From: Diplolepis rosae
Taxonomy: Eukaryota > Arthropoda > Insecta > Hymenoptera > Diplolepididae
Reading direction: 5' to 3'
DNA length: 64,000 nucleotides
Assembly: GCA_030998225.1 (NCBI GenBank)
Contig: JAPYXD010000701.1
Span: forward strand, 15,546,501 to 15,610,500
Numbering within the stretch: the first letter of the stretch is position 1; each line of letters begins with the position of its first letter. Below are positions 44,261-54,745 of this stretch, piece by piece. The notes beneath the pieces are model-generated. The model made no database searches, was not told the origin of the DNA, and worked only from the letters and a program-made list of their open reading frames with translations. A program made the translations under genes and the position numbers.

Positions 44261-45369
44261 TTAAGGCTCTATCGGCCTTAAGGAACACATTCTCATCATG
44301 ACACTCGCGCTTCGCGCTCGATTTTCTGTATGCATTTTTGTAACTTTTTAATAAATTACATGATTAAAATAATTTATTTTCTTCCAAATCTTTCAAACAG
44401 AAAAAAAAATCGTAGAACTTATTTAAGGAAACGATTTTACAGAACAACGCTTATTTCGTATCTCACATATTTTGGTGAAAAAAATCGAATTTTTTCAATA
44501 TTAAAAATCAAAACATAAAATATACATCCTGTCCCGAAATGTCTTAATGAGAATTTGTAAACCTCATTTAGGCAAACAATTTTCCAGATAAACGTTTTTT
44601 TTGTATCTCACATATTTTGTCTAAAAAATGGAATTTTTGAATTTTAAACGTATTTTTTGGAATTAAAACGAAAAATATATGTTTTACCAGAAACTGCGTC
44701 AGACAAAATTTGTAGATCTTTTTGAAACAAACAACTTTGTATTCTTACGTTTTTTTCGTATTTCGAATATTATTGTTAAAAAATTGAATTTTGGATTTTT
44801 AATAGTTTTTTTTTAATTAAAAAGAAAAATATGCATCTTATGAAAAAATGTTACAATTCAAATTTGTAGGTCTTTATTTATTCAATAATATTGTATCATA
44901 ACGTTTTTTCGTATCTCGTATAATTTAACTGGAAAATGGAATTTTGATATTGACTTTTTTCGAATTTGAATATGTTGTAACATTTCTAATTTTGATTTAA
45001 TCAAAAAATGTTATCAGGATAATTTTTAGAGATTTATGAGCACTATCTAAAACCAGTGTTGAAATTTTTGATTTTTTCAAAAAGTTATTTTCAAAAACAC
45101 AAAAGTAGTGCTCAATCCCTCAATTTTGATTGGATGTGGCTGGTTAACGAACTCGTCCTTACATTTTCGGCTCCGATAAAGTGTACCAAAGCTCAATTCA
45201 ATCCGATGATTCTATCGAGAGTTATGCCGGACACGACCTACAGACAGACAGACAGACACTATCGTAAAAACCGTTTTTTCTGACTCAGAGGGTCTCAAAA
45301 CGTAAAGATTTGATAAAAATTTCAAAAGTCATTTTTCACATAAAACCAATATCTTCTCATCCATGATGA
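44261..45369 (+). mobile_element. Element with ~150-bp tandem units, copy T2
   Basis: Begins AAGGCTCTATCGGCCTTAAG and CTCGCGCTTCGCGCTCGATT. It then has at least four diverged units marked by CGTATCTCACATATTTT at about 44467, 44603, 44758 and 44910, and ACAGACAGACAGACAC near 45241. It ends with the hairpin TTCTCATCCATGATGAGAA. Inverted and partial copies are at 40835-41715, 50630-51500 and 60150-60620. The terminal hairpin is reminiscent of Helitrons, but the CTRR end was not found. Confidence 0.65.
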
Positions 45370-45694
45370 GAATGTAAAAATACCTTTATTTCTCTACGTA
45401 GTCTCCTTTCAGCTTGATACACTTTCTCCAGCGATGTTTAATAGTTATGATACCCTGTTTATAGAGAGAACTGTCGAGCTCCTCCGAATAGCCATTAATC
45501 GCTGACTCCACCCTTCATTGCTGGAAAATCTTTGACCAACGAGCCAGTTTTCAAGTTTGAAAAGAGAAAATAATCCGAGGGGGTTGAATCTGGCGAATAG
45601 AGTACGTGAGGAAGTAATTTGAAATTCAACGCATTGATTTCAGCCATCGCGATAACGGATGTGTTAACTGGTGCATTGTTTTGATGAAACGACA
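45370..45694 (-). pseudogene. Cecropia-like mariner relic, segment 1 (3' part)
   Basis: This is homologous to 16240-16560. The minus-strand frame contains the second and third catalytic blocks, with VLYSPDSTPSDYFLFSNLK visible and a degenerate QNNAPVNTS block. It is cut at 45694 by O5. Confidence 0.82.
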
Positions 45695-46657
45695 CCCAAG
45701 CAGAAATAATGACACTCTGCCGACTGTGACTATCGGTTAAATGTTGGTCCGATGTAGGAGATCAACTGTTGATTACCAACGTTGGTACAATGTTGGGAAA
45801 CAATTGGCCCTACCTTATTCCGACTGTGGAAAAAGTAATTTTCCGAAAGTAAATGTACAAGGTCCACCCAGTGTCTAATCCACTCTGATAATTAACACTG
45901 TAAAATACCAGTGTTTGTACAACGTTGATTTGACTCTGGTACACTCTAAAAAAAGTCTATTGACAGTGAAGTTAGGTTTCTTTCAGAGTGCATCCATTGA
46001 AATTAAGCAGATTTATTTTGTCTTTCAACAGAATCGTTTTACTGTTATTGTATTATTGATGATAACCGATTTAATATTGGCATTTGTCAAAGTTGGGCTT
46101 GTGTACATTTCTAATATTTATATTAGATAGGTTATATCATAAAATTTGTTTTCTTTTATCCTTGAAATTATTTTTTTTTTGTACGAAAAAGTATTTATTT
46201 CATTTCAAGACCAAAGGAAATACTTGGACAGTAAAAGGTTAGCATTTGAAACGATAAAGGATTTCCTCTCATGCCAATTATGAATAGAAAATCCTTTAAT
46301 AGTGAAGGAAATCATTTGAGAGTCAATAGTCTTTAGAGTGTAGTCTTCTTTAGAAAATGTCTTTGAACGTAAAACATGGATTTAGTGATAAAAGTATATA
46401 ACCAGTATTTTAGAAATGTTGACAGCCAGCGTTGAAAATATGTTGGTTACCAGTATTGATACAACGTTGGAAACTGGTATTGTACCAACGCAGTACATCA
46501 TTATCATTTCGACTATCCGCCGAAAGTCGAATTCCGACAGTCAGAAGTTGGTATCCAACGTTGGATCGACGTTGGTCCGATTGTCAATTTCTGCTTGGGT
46601 AACCAGTAGTTTAGAAATGCTGATTGCGTTTTTGATGTTGGTTATTTTCTGCTTGGG
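45695..46657 (+). mobile_element. O-family element, copy O5, with duplicated right end
   Basis: Starts CCCAAGCAGAAATAATGAC and reaches a first end CAATTTCTGCTTGGG at 46599. A further 58 bases end again in TATTTTCTGCTTGGG at 46657, so the right terminus is duplicated. The inner MITE is at 45942-46340. It lies within a mariner relic. Confidence 0.85.
45942..46340 (+). mobile_element. Short CACTCTAAAAA MITE inside O5, 399 bp
   Basis: Complete copy: CACTCTAAAAAAAGTCTAT at the left, GTCTTTAGAGTG at the right, TA on both sides. It occupies the same O site (ACTGGTA or CTCTGGTA) as in O1 to O4. Confidence 0.88.
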
Positions 46658-47041
46658 ATTGTGAGCAAAAGCGGCACCCATCATACGCACAGCTTTCTCG
46701 AATCCAAATTTTTAGTCAATATGCGGTGTATAGTACAACACTTTTTGAAATTGCCTATTATGTCTGCAAGTTTGCGAGAATTTTTAGTCGACGGTCATAC
46801 AATACCATTTCGTGGATTTTCTTCACCATTTCTGTCGTAGCCACCTCATTTGGTCGACCACTGCGATGTTCGTCTTGGCAGCTCGTACGACCTCATTTAA
46901 ACTCTGCCACTCAATGCTTTATTGTTGCAAACAAGGAAGCAGACTCTCCCGGAGTATAACCTAGTTGGGCTTTGATATTGGTTGGACTGAGATCTTTCAA
47001 ATCAAAGTATTGTATGACATAACGATGACCAATTTTTTCCA
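46658..47041 (-). pseudogene. Cecropia-like mariner relic, segment 2 (N-terminal part)
   Basis: Homologous to 16740-17280 minus the hairpin. RSGRPNEVATTEMVKKIH and the first HTH can be read on the minus strand. It shows the empty site for hAT hairpin copy B (GCCACTCAATGCTTTATTG). Confidence 0.82.
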
Positions 47042-48855
47042 CACTCTAAAAACGAAATATTGACTGTCGAACAATTCCGTTCACTATGAATGGATTTTCT
47101 ACTCAAAATTGGCATAAGAGGAAATCCTCTAACAGTTGAAGTATTTTCGTCTCAAGTGCTATCATTTTATTGCCAAAGTGTTTCCTTTGGTCTGGAAATA
47201 AAATCCTTTGTCGTGTGAAGGAAGTATAATTTCGATGTTAAAAGAAAACAAATTCTATGATATAAGCTATAAGAAATATACACAAACCAAACTTTGACAA
47301 ATCCCAATATTCAATCGATTATTTTCAATAATATAATAACGACCCGTCTTAGATTTCAGCTTAACGAAATTTTAAGATATAACTTTGCTTACATTACAAA
47401 TTTTCCAATACGTGTAAAATTGAAAGTCCATGATCTATTAAATATATAATGTTGAAAGAGCGTTACAAAATTATTTTTAAACTTTGTTGCATTTTAAATT
47501 TCACAATAAATTTTATAGTAAACATTTTACTAATAATTTCGAATCAAAATATTTGTTACAAATAAAAAACAACTGTATATTTCATAAAATGAATAAATTG
47601 TGTAAAAAATTATACATATACGAAACTGTTTTACGGAAAAAAATGTGTAGCTGTCACAAGGATATTTTAGGTTATAGTAGCCACATTTATGGTTAGGATA
47701 GTTAATAATATAGCTTGAACAGCAATATGTTTCTTTGTACCAGCTACACATTTTTTTGCGTGTAATGTTAAATAAGTGTTTTCAAAATTCATTTAAGAAA
47801 TGTTTTTATTCAATTTTATCAATGATATTAGAATGGATTTCCATATAAACTTTAAATTTCGACATTTTTTTCCAATACAAAACTATTATTCGTTTTATAA
47901 AGTATATATTCCATGATCTTTATTTTTACAGTTTGAAAATTTCTTGAAAGTATACATTTTTTCTTGCAATTAAATAGATATTTGTCCAAACTTTGTTTGA
48001 GGATCTGGAATACTATTTATTGTTAGAAAAAGAATTATGGATAGAATTGAATGTTTTCATTTACTTATGTCTTTTTTTCTAACCTTTAATATTATTTCAT
48101 CAGAATATTTCGGAAGGAATAGAATATAAAATACCCTGAAAGATGAAACAAAAACTTTATTCATAAAATCTCGGCTATTCAACAATTCTACAATTGTTTT
48201 CTTAACGATTAGATATAATTGAACTTATTTCTACCTATACACCTATAATTAATTGTTACACTCTCTTTATAAGCAACATCTACGTTAATATTTGAAACTT
48301 TTTAAACTAAAACAAATAAACTCAATACACTGTGAAAAAAATGCTATTGAATCTATAGAATTTCTGCCAAAAGCATGTATATAATTGATTTTAAAAAATA
48401 TTCTATAAGAAGCAATAAATATGCTATAAAAATTGTTTTGGTATACGTACCTTTTAAAATTTCTACGTCGCACTCTGGGATTCCTAATAACTTGTAGAAA
48501 TCCATTATTTGATTTCGTTAATTGATTTTGATCATAAATAAATATATTATTCGTAGTTGGCACCGTACTGACAAAATATCTGTGAACAGATTAGCATCAG
48601 ACGATGTACACTCACTAATGCGCAGGTGCACTTCGTCTCCTAGTCTAGAAATGCAATCCTTACATAATTAGAGGATTTCTTTTCAGAGTCAAAAAAAATC
48701 GTTCATTGCTAAAAATATTTTCTTTCTGCATCTCAGAGATGAGTTTTGTAACAGGAAAAAGATTCTGTTGGTAGACAAAAGGAATATGCTTAATTTCAAT
48801 GGATGCATTCTGAAAAGAACGTAATTTCACTATGGATAGACTTTTTTTTAGAGTG
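47042..48855 (-). mobile_element. Long CACTCTAAAAA element, copy L2, 1814 bp
   Basis: Inverted copy of L1 with only scattered differences. Flanked by CA at 47040-47041 and 48856-48857; the homologous uninterrupted mariner at 17280 reads TTTTTCCATGTTTAC, so the target was CA, not TA. The 92-codon and 73-codon frames of L1 recur here on the minus strand (48285-48563 with GTG at the start position; 47530-47751). Confidence 0.88.
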
Positions 48856-48857
48856 CA

Positions 48858-48918
48858 TGTTCACAAATTCACTGAAAGCGTTCACTATTGATAGCTTCCG
48901 AACAAATACTAAACAACT
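48858..48918 (-). pseudogene. Cecropia-like mariner relic, segment 3
   Basis: TTCACAAATTCACTGAAAGC through TACTAAACAAC corresponds to 17284-17341. It continues after the next insertion as GTAGCGTCTT at 49987. Confidence 0.8.
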
Positions 48919-48920
48919 TA

Positions 48921-49987
48921 CACGGAAAAAATAAATACTGGAAAATTTACTTGACAGTCCCCGACTTTTGGACAGAAATTTTTTTTCCGAAGATCCTATA
49001 TACTTTTTATGGGGTAGCTTAGAACTGCATTTAAAAAAAGAAAGAATGTCCTAGATTAAATCAAGCATTGTGAAAGAACGAAATTCTTTCAAATTTTATT
49101 GTATAATTTAAAAAAAAACTATAGAAATGCAAATATTCATTCGAAAAAGTGCTTCATGTCTCGAAAGAATTTGATTAGAAAGAGATGAAAACATGCTATG
49201 TAAGTCAAAGAAAAATTCTTGGACTGCGCTTGAAAGTCTTGCGGAATATACACTGGCACGATGCGCAGTTGTCAGTGTCAATTTTTTTGATACGCACAAT
49301 TTATATTACTTTGTAAATTAATAGAAACTTCAGAAATTATGGAATCATTATATTTCATAATTGAGAATTTAGTCATTAATTTATTAAAATCTCATTATTT
49401 CAAAATGTAGAAAGATAATCATTTTTCAAACTTCTTTATTACATAAAATTGTTCGTGAAACAAGGCGCAACAATTTTTCACACAGCCCTGCATTTTCTAT
49501 AGACAAAATGTAACCAAAATTTTTTGGCAAATATCGCAAGTGCTTCGGTACTCATGCGGTTTATTTTATAAGGTTAGACTGCGTTATATGTTCAGCGATG
49601 TGTAGTGATAGTGTATAATAGTATAATTTGTAATAAAAATCAATAAAAAGTATATAAAAAAAGACAACTTGCGAAAATAATGTTTTTTTTCTTGTTGCCT
49701 TTGATAGTTCATAAAAATTTCATTGACTGGCTTTGAAGTTTTCATGTTCTTAGAGATATCCAATCTTTGAACTTTATTTCCTCAAATGCTTCATAGAAAT
49801 TATGCATTTTGCGTAGTCAGAATTCTCACGGTCTTTCTACCGAATACTTTTGGAAAGTTCTATACTTTTTCCAGGATTGATGATCTAATTGTACAAGAAC
49901 GGTACTCCTAGTTTTAAGTAACTTTTGTACGTATCTGCAAGTCAAGCACTCTGTTGTGTAAATTTCCCAAAACTTATTTTTTCCGTG
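48921..49987. mobile_element. 1067-bp element, CACGGAAAAAATAA ends, TA duplication
   Basis: The left end CACGGAAAAAATAA and right end TTATTTTTTCCGTG are inverted, with partial pairing continuing (TGGAAAATTTAC). TA flanks at 48919-48920 and 49988-49989. The mariner empty site ACAACGTAGCGTC at 17337 confirms the boundary. The right half carries the decayed tRNA-like segment shared with 34375-34940. Confidence 0.82.
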
Positions 49988-50039
49988 TAGCGTCTTCAAA
50001 CTTCTAACTTAAGCTCTATATCTTCATCATTACTTTATT

Positions 50040-50629
50040 ATACATTTATTAAAGAAAAAAAAATTGTTGATCACGAAAAAATACAAAATGGCGGCTTGAC
50101 ACAGTTTTTCTCGAAACCATATTTTTAAAAGTGGGAACTCATGACTCATTCATCTTTCATCCGATTGACTTGAAATTTCAACTGTATATTCCTCAATAGT
50201 TTATCCATCGAAGTCCGTAGCATTTTTGCAATATTTGAAACAAATTTATTCTTATACGTCATTTACCACAAAATTTCTACTTGAAAATCAAGATGTAATT
50301 TTCAAATGACTGCCATGTTGTTGAAGATCAATATTTCGGAAAAATCCTAAGAATTTCAATATTATTTAGTTTGTAGATTAACGTAATGTTTTGTGTTCTT
50401 GGTTTACTGGGGATGGAGACACGAGTTCACCCGAAAAATACCTTCTTAAAAAAGTTGTGCACAAATAACTCTGGCAAGCCTTCAGTTTGTATTTTTCTTC
50501 GATAAACTCATTTTGTATCGTTCAATACATGTATAATAAAGTACAAAAATCAGATTTAGCATTCATTTCGTTATATTTCCAAAAAAAGTTCCCTAAATAT
50601 GCATAATTTTTGAGGCGCTAGAGTGATGT
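50040..50629. repeat. Dispersed repeat related to the TTAA-type elements
   Basis: Contains TTTTTCTCGAAACC and CATCCGATTGACTTGAAATT, also found inside 23767-25388. Its right half (GTGCACAAATAACTCTGG, CATGTATAATAAAGTAC) recurs at 60820-60990. Ends were not resolved. Confidence 0.55.
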
Positions 50630-51500
50630 AACCCGTTTAGGCTCGGTCGACCTTAAGCAACAGATTCTCATGATAGCACTCACGCTTTGCGCTCGATTTT
50701 CTGTATAAATTTCTGGGGGAATGGCTTTGGGCGCTGCATCGGGTGGAGTACTCCGTACCCCACTTAGCACCCATTTGAATGCATGGCCTAGGTGCTTTTC
50801 AGGTGCATTTTTAAAATGAGGGCTGGACCTCCTCGATTGGTACCCGCTGGGAAACGTGCTCGTGTCTCACTCGATGCCCATTCCCGGGTCTCCGCGCTGC
50901 TTTGCGAGGACCTCTTTTTAAGGGGCTCGCAGGCGGTGTAGGGGTCTAGGTTTTCGGGCTGTGTGGCGCGAACGCGGCTAACTTGGCTCTTTGACTGGTG
51001 TTTTACATCAGAGGACACCTGGCGTGTTCAATGGATGTCTATCGATCGGCTTTTTATTCCTTCGATAGTACACCGGATCTAGTTTTTCCTTGCTAGCGAT
51101 CTTGGTGGTGGAAGTAATTAGATTTGTGGATAGTAAGCTTTCGTCCCACCCGCCCAAGCTACAAAGATATATAAATTTCTATAACTCAATCTCATCATAT
51201 TGTAAATGTAAATTACATTTTCTTAAAGTTACTTTTTAACTGGAAAATGTAATTTTGATAATGACTTTTGTCAAGTTTTAACTAACTGCAACTTTTCTAA
51301 TTATAGTTTGATTGAAAAATATTATGAGAATAATTGGTAGAAATTTATAAGCACTAGCAGGAACCAACATTTCTTTTCTTTATAAAAAATAGAAAAAATT
51401 CTGTTATTTTCAAAATTTTGATTGGGTGTGGCTAGTTAACGAATTTCGAAAGCCATTTTTCACATAAAACTAATACCTTCTTATTTATGATAAGAACTCA
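50630..51500 (+). mobile_element. Element with ~150-bp tandem units, copy T3, interrupted
   Basis: Left block GACCTTAAGCAACAGATTCT and CACGCTTTGCGCTCGATTTT as in T2; right block TTTTGATTGGGTGTGGCTAG and TTCTTATTTATGATAAGAA. The middle is replaced or interrupted by a GC-rich segment (50705-51175). Confidence 0.65.
50705..51175. other. GC-rich insertion inside T3
   Basis: Sharp composition change at both sides. A 76-codon minus-strand frame (EPLKKRSSQSSAETREWASS among its residues) has no recognised homologue. It may be a retroelement fragment or translocated host DNA. Confidence 0.4.
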
Positions 51501-52190
51501 TTTATTTCTCAATTTAAATATCTTTGATATTATATATTGTAGGAGCCAAATATCATACGGGGACGATTCAGACTTCAGAAAAAATTCAGAAAAAATCTGG
51601 TGTCTCTAAAATAAATTCATAAATTTGGTGAAATATTTATTTTTGAGACCTTATTTAGATTCAACGCACTAAAGTAGATAGAAAGCGTCTTAATTTGTTC
51701 AAAAATATCTTAAGACCCTCTATTGTACAGGCTTGATATGTAATTATGGAAAAACTACTTGCACTAATCGTTATTTTTTTTTTGTATATCCTAGAGGGAA
51801 ATTGCATATACACAGTAATGTTTATTATTAACTTCTTTGCAATAAATCTATAGGCATCAGTTTTACTGTGTTTTTCTATGCGCGAAACCTAACTAGAATG
51901 TAAGGAATTAATGAAGTTTACTGTACCAACTAATTATAAGTTCTTACATTTTTTAAATGTTATAGCTCCAGGCACACTTGTTAAGTTATAACTGAAGGTT
52001 GGATCTAACAAATCCACCTTTAATTAGTCTGTAACCTGATCGAAATATAAATATTCGTTAAATAATACAATAATTATTCGTGAATACTCGCAAAACTCGT
52101 AACTCGATAATAGAAAATATAGAAAACAAATTTTTAGAAAACACTCTTTTCTTTATTTACTTCCCTTTTTTTAAAATTCTTATTAAAATA
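51501..52190. other. AT-rich stretch without recognised features
   Basis: Nothing recognised. Confidence 0.45.
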
Positions 52191-52290
52191 CAATTTCTTG
52201 AATAATCGAATGACCCGGGCTCGAATCCCGGCGCAGTCGAAAGCGTCTCTTTTTCCACAAAATGATTTCCAATTTTTTGAAATTTGTTTT
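52191..52290 (+). repeat. tRNA-derived SINE-like fragment, copy 2
   Basis: CCGGGCTCGAATCCCGG is a perfect T-arm, followed by CGCAGTCGAAAGCGTCTCTT and TTTCCACAAAATGATTT. Relative to 19890 the stem pair T-A is changed to C-G on both sides, a compensatory difference. Confidence 0.65.
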
Positions 52291-52540
52291 TAAACATTGC
52301 ATTTTTTCGAACGGGCCCATTGGAGATATGCCGGACGATTAACGATATGCCGGGGAGTGGCTCAGTGGACCCAGTCCATTGGAAAGTACGACGCACGTTG
52401 CGCGGAGGGAATGAGTAGGGCGCGGAATTGTCTCGATTTGCGTGTAGCACGATGACACCACCAAGCGCATCTCGCCCATGCATCTCGAACACCCTCACGC
52501 TGGAGTCTATCCCCACGCAATTTCCCTTCAAGCACTTAGG

Positions 52541-52549
52541 ATATAAAAA
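52541..52549 (+). promoter_or_regulatory. TATA box candidate
   Basis: ATATAAAAAGGGG stands alone in a GC-richer context, about 30 bases before a TGATATCTCACGC segment and about 80 bases before an ATG. This spacing fits an RNA polymerase II core promoter. Confidence 0.45.
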
Positions 52550-52619
52550 GGGGTCTCTTCGGCTAGAAGATGATATCTCACGCTCCACTCACCACGAAAC
52601 AGATTAGGACAACTTTTAA

Positions 52620-52658
52620 ATGAAGTTCCGATATAGTTTTAACTTCAAGAATAATATG
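52620..52658 (+). CDS. Possible first coding exon (13 codons)
   Basis: ATG at 52620 gives MKFRYSFNFKNNM and ends exactly at ATATG|GTAAGC, a strong donor. No second exon could be assigned inside the window. Speculative. Confidence 0.25.
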
Positions 52659-53390
52659 GTAAGCCATTTTTTATTTTCCCTGACAACAACCTTACTTTCT
52701 CTATACCAACGGAAGCGAGACAAAGCACCTTCTCATCGTTCTCTCTCTTACATCAGCGACGCAATCTGGCGAGAACCCTCGAATATCAACAGCGGCTGAA
52801 ATTAACTACGCTGTGTTACGCCACCAAGTCATTTCGACCTGGTTACCAGAAAGATACGTGCCGCTTACGCGCCGTGTTGTCTAACCAGACCGAAATCCGT
52901 GCAGATTATCTATCCACTGAGAAACACACGACACTCGCTCTCCTGCACGTACCTAATTGGACGTCGCCCAGCAACCAGAGATACCACACATCGAGCCTGA
53001 TAGACGTTCAGCATTCGTCCTCTCCGGTCTACCAGGAGATGTCACTAGGGAGTTTCTTCCCTGAACCCGTGCCAGACACCTACAGTCACGAAACCATCCG
53101 GTGACTCCCGGGAAGGCTTTTCACATCGAAGTCACGAACTTACTTCTCATACATATCTGGTGTCGACTACAGACCGAATACTCAGGTCCACCCGCGCTTT
53201 CTGGAAGGACCTCCGAAGCCCGCTCAGATCGCCTCCCCCATGGAAATCGCCGCCAAACTGTGAGGCTAGACAACCTGAACGCCATCTTGCCGCTCACGTA
53301 AACGGGCACGGGCAAAAAGAATTAAGCGCAGTCTCGAAGAATTATTTTGGTGTCCTTCATTTGTATACGGTAATTTAGAATATATGGACC

Positions 53391-53806
53391 TTAATTTAAA
53401 AAGAAAAGCCAGTAGATTTTTTAACCTTCCCTACTTAGATAATATTGCAAGCTGGGCGAGGCTTTCCTCTCGCCGCTCACCTCTTCTCTCTCACTCCCTC
53501 ATTTGAAAAGGGGGGTCTACGACACAGTGTGGATGAATACATTGATTTTTCATAATCAAACATGAATTCGCTGAAACTTTTATTTTTTAATTCTCTACTT
53601 TGAAGCATTTTCCAGTTCCACAAATTACAAAATTAAGAAGTTCAGACAATTGGCAATTTTATGGAAACTATCATAATTTTGGGACTTATTGCAACTTTTC
53701 ATCTATACTACAATCAAAAATTTTCTCCACTTTTAAAGCTCAATTTGAATTTTCTAACAGTTTAATGCTCTAGAATTTTAAATAATTATTATTTGATTTT
53801 ATTCAA
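53391..53806. other. AT-rich stretch without recognised features
   Basis: Includes a pyrimidine-rich patch (CTCGCCGCTCACCTCTTCTC) at 53470. Confidence 0.4.
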
Positions 53807-53808
53807 TA

Positions 53809-54743
53809 CGAGGTCCGTTTGAAAAATAAGGTGAATTTTCAAATTTCGCGGGCTATGTACATTTGATTTTCGATTTTTTTTCCTATCTTGGTACACTTGT
53901 CCCGAATGTATGTTCACAGTTTCATCAATATAGCAATTTTGTTTGTTTGTGAGAGGCATAAAGGTTAGAAGTGTTTTGCGCGTGTTGGCGATTTTCTGCT
54001 GTCGAAAAAAATGGATCAAAGAATATGCATCAAATTTTATGTAAAAAATGGAATTAAGTGCTCAAAAACACTTGAAATGTTCAAAGTGGCATACTGTGAG
54101 TATACTGTAAGTCAAAAAAGTGTTTACAAGTGGTACAAGCTCTTGACAGAAGGTCGAGAAGAGGTGAATGACGACGCTCGCCCTAGACGGCCCAGCACGT
54201 CAACAACCAATGAAAACACTGAAGCAGTGAAGAAAATTCTTATGGAGAATCATCAAATCACTATTAGAGAAGTTGCTGAGGATGTCGGCATATCGGTTGG
54301 CTCATGCCATGCAATTGTTTCGGATATTTTGGTTCTGAAGCGTGTGGCAGCGAAGTTCGTTCCAAAATTGCTAAATTTAGACCTACTCACTCGTCATTGC
54401 TTGTTCGTAATTTTTTGGCCAAAACAACAGCGTAATCATGCCTCAGCCACTGTATTCACCAGATTTAGCCCCCTGTGACTTTTTCCTGTTTCCAAAATTG
54501 AAGAGACCCATGAAAGGACGGCGTTTTGCCACGATTGAGGAGATAAAAACCGAATCGATGAGAGAGCTTAAGGACATACCAAAAAGTGCATATCAGAAAT
54601 GCTTCGAGGATTGGAAAAAACGCTGGCACAAGTGTATTAAATCGGAGGGGGATTACTTTGAAGGGGACAACATAGAAATTCATGAATAAATTAATATTTT
54701 TCGAATAAAATGAAAATCCACCTTATTTTTTGAACAGACCTTG
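53809..54743 (+). mobile_element. Mariner deletion derivative, 935 bp
   Basis: The left end CGAGGTCCGTTTGAAAAATA and right end CAAGGTCTGTTCAAAAAATA (other strand) are inverted; TA flanks at 53807-53808 and 54744-54745. One of the best preserved elements here. Confidence 0.92.
54011..54689 (+). pseudogene. Mariner transposase with central deletion
   Basis: Starts MDQRICIKFYVKNGIKCSKT, then VSQKSVYKWYKLLTEGREEV, NENTEAVKKILMENHQITIR and LKRVAAKFVPKLLNL, all in one frame. After the junction near 54380 it continues in other frames: SLLVRNFLAK, then PQPLYSPDLAPCDFFLFPKL and CIKSEGDYFEGDNIEIHE. The first two catalytic blocks are absent. Residue-level preservation of both remaining halves is high. 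Confidence 0.9.
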
Positions 54744-54745
54744 TA

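Larger units (their letters stand above)
52300..53390 (+). other. GC-richer segment with promoter-like features
   Basis: A 1.1-kb island of higher G+C without recognised protein. It includes a TATA box, a short open exon with donor, and further frames such as 52874-53301 of no known family. It could be the 5' end of a host gene, or an LTR/leader of a retroelement (CTGGCGAGAACCCTCG at about 52768 vaguely resembles a primer-binding site). Confidence 0.35.

Noticed and set aside
44261..45369. Helitron assignment for the tandem-unit element
   Set aside because: A terminal hairpin is present, but the 5' TC and 3' CTRR ends, and insertion between A and T, could not be shown.
52750..52790. LTR retrotransposon primer-binding site
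   Set aside because: CTGGCGAGAACCCTCG only loosely resembles a tRNA 3' complement, and no gag/pol or second LTR was found.
53121..53315. ORFs on both strands in the GC-richer island
   Set aside because: Overlapping open frames on opposite strands are expected where stops are rarer; no family similarity.
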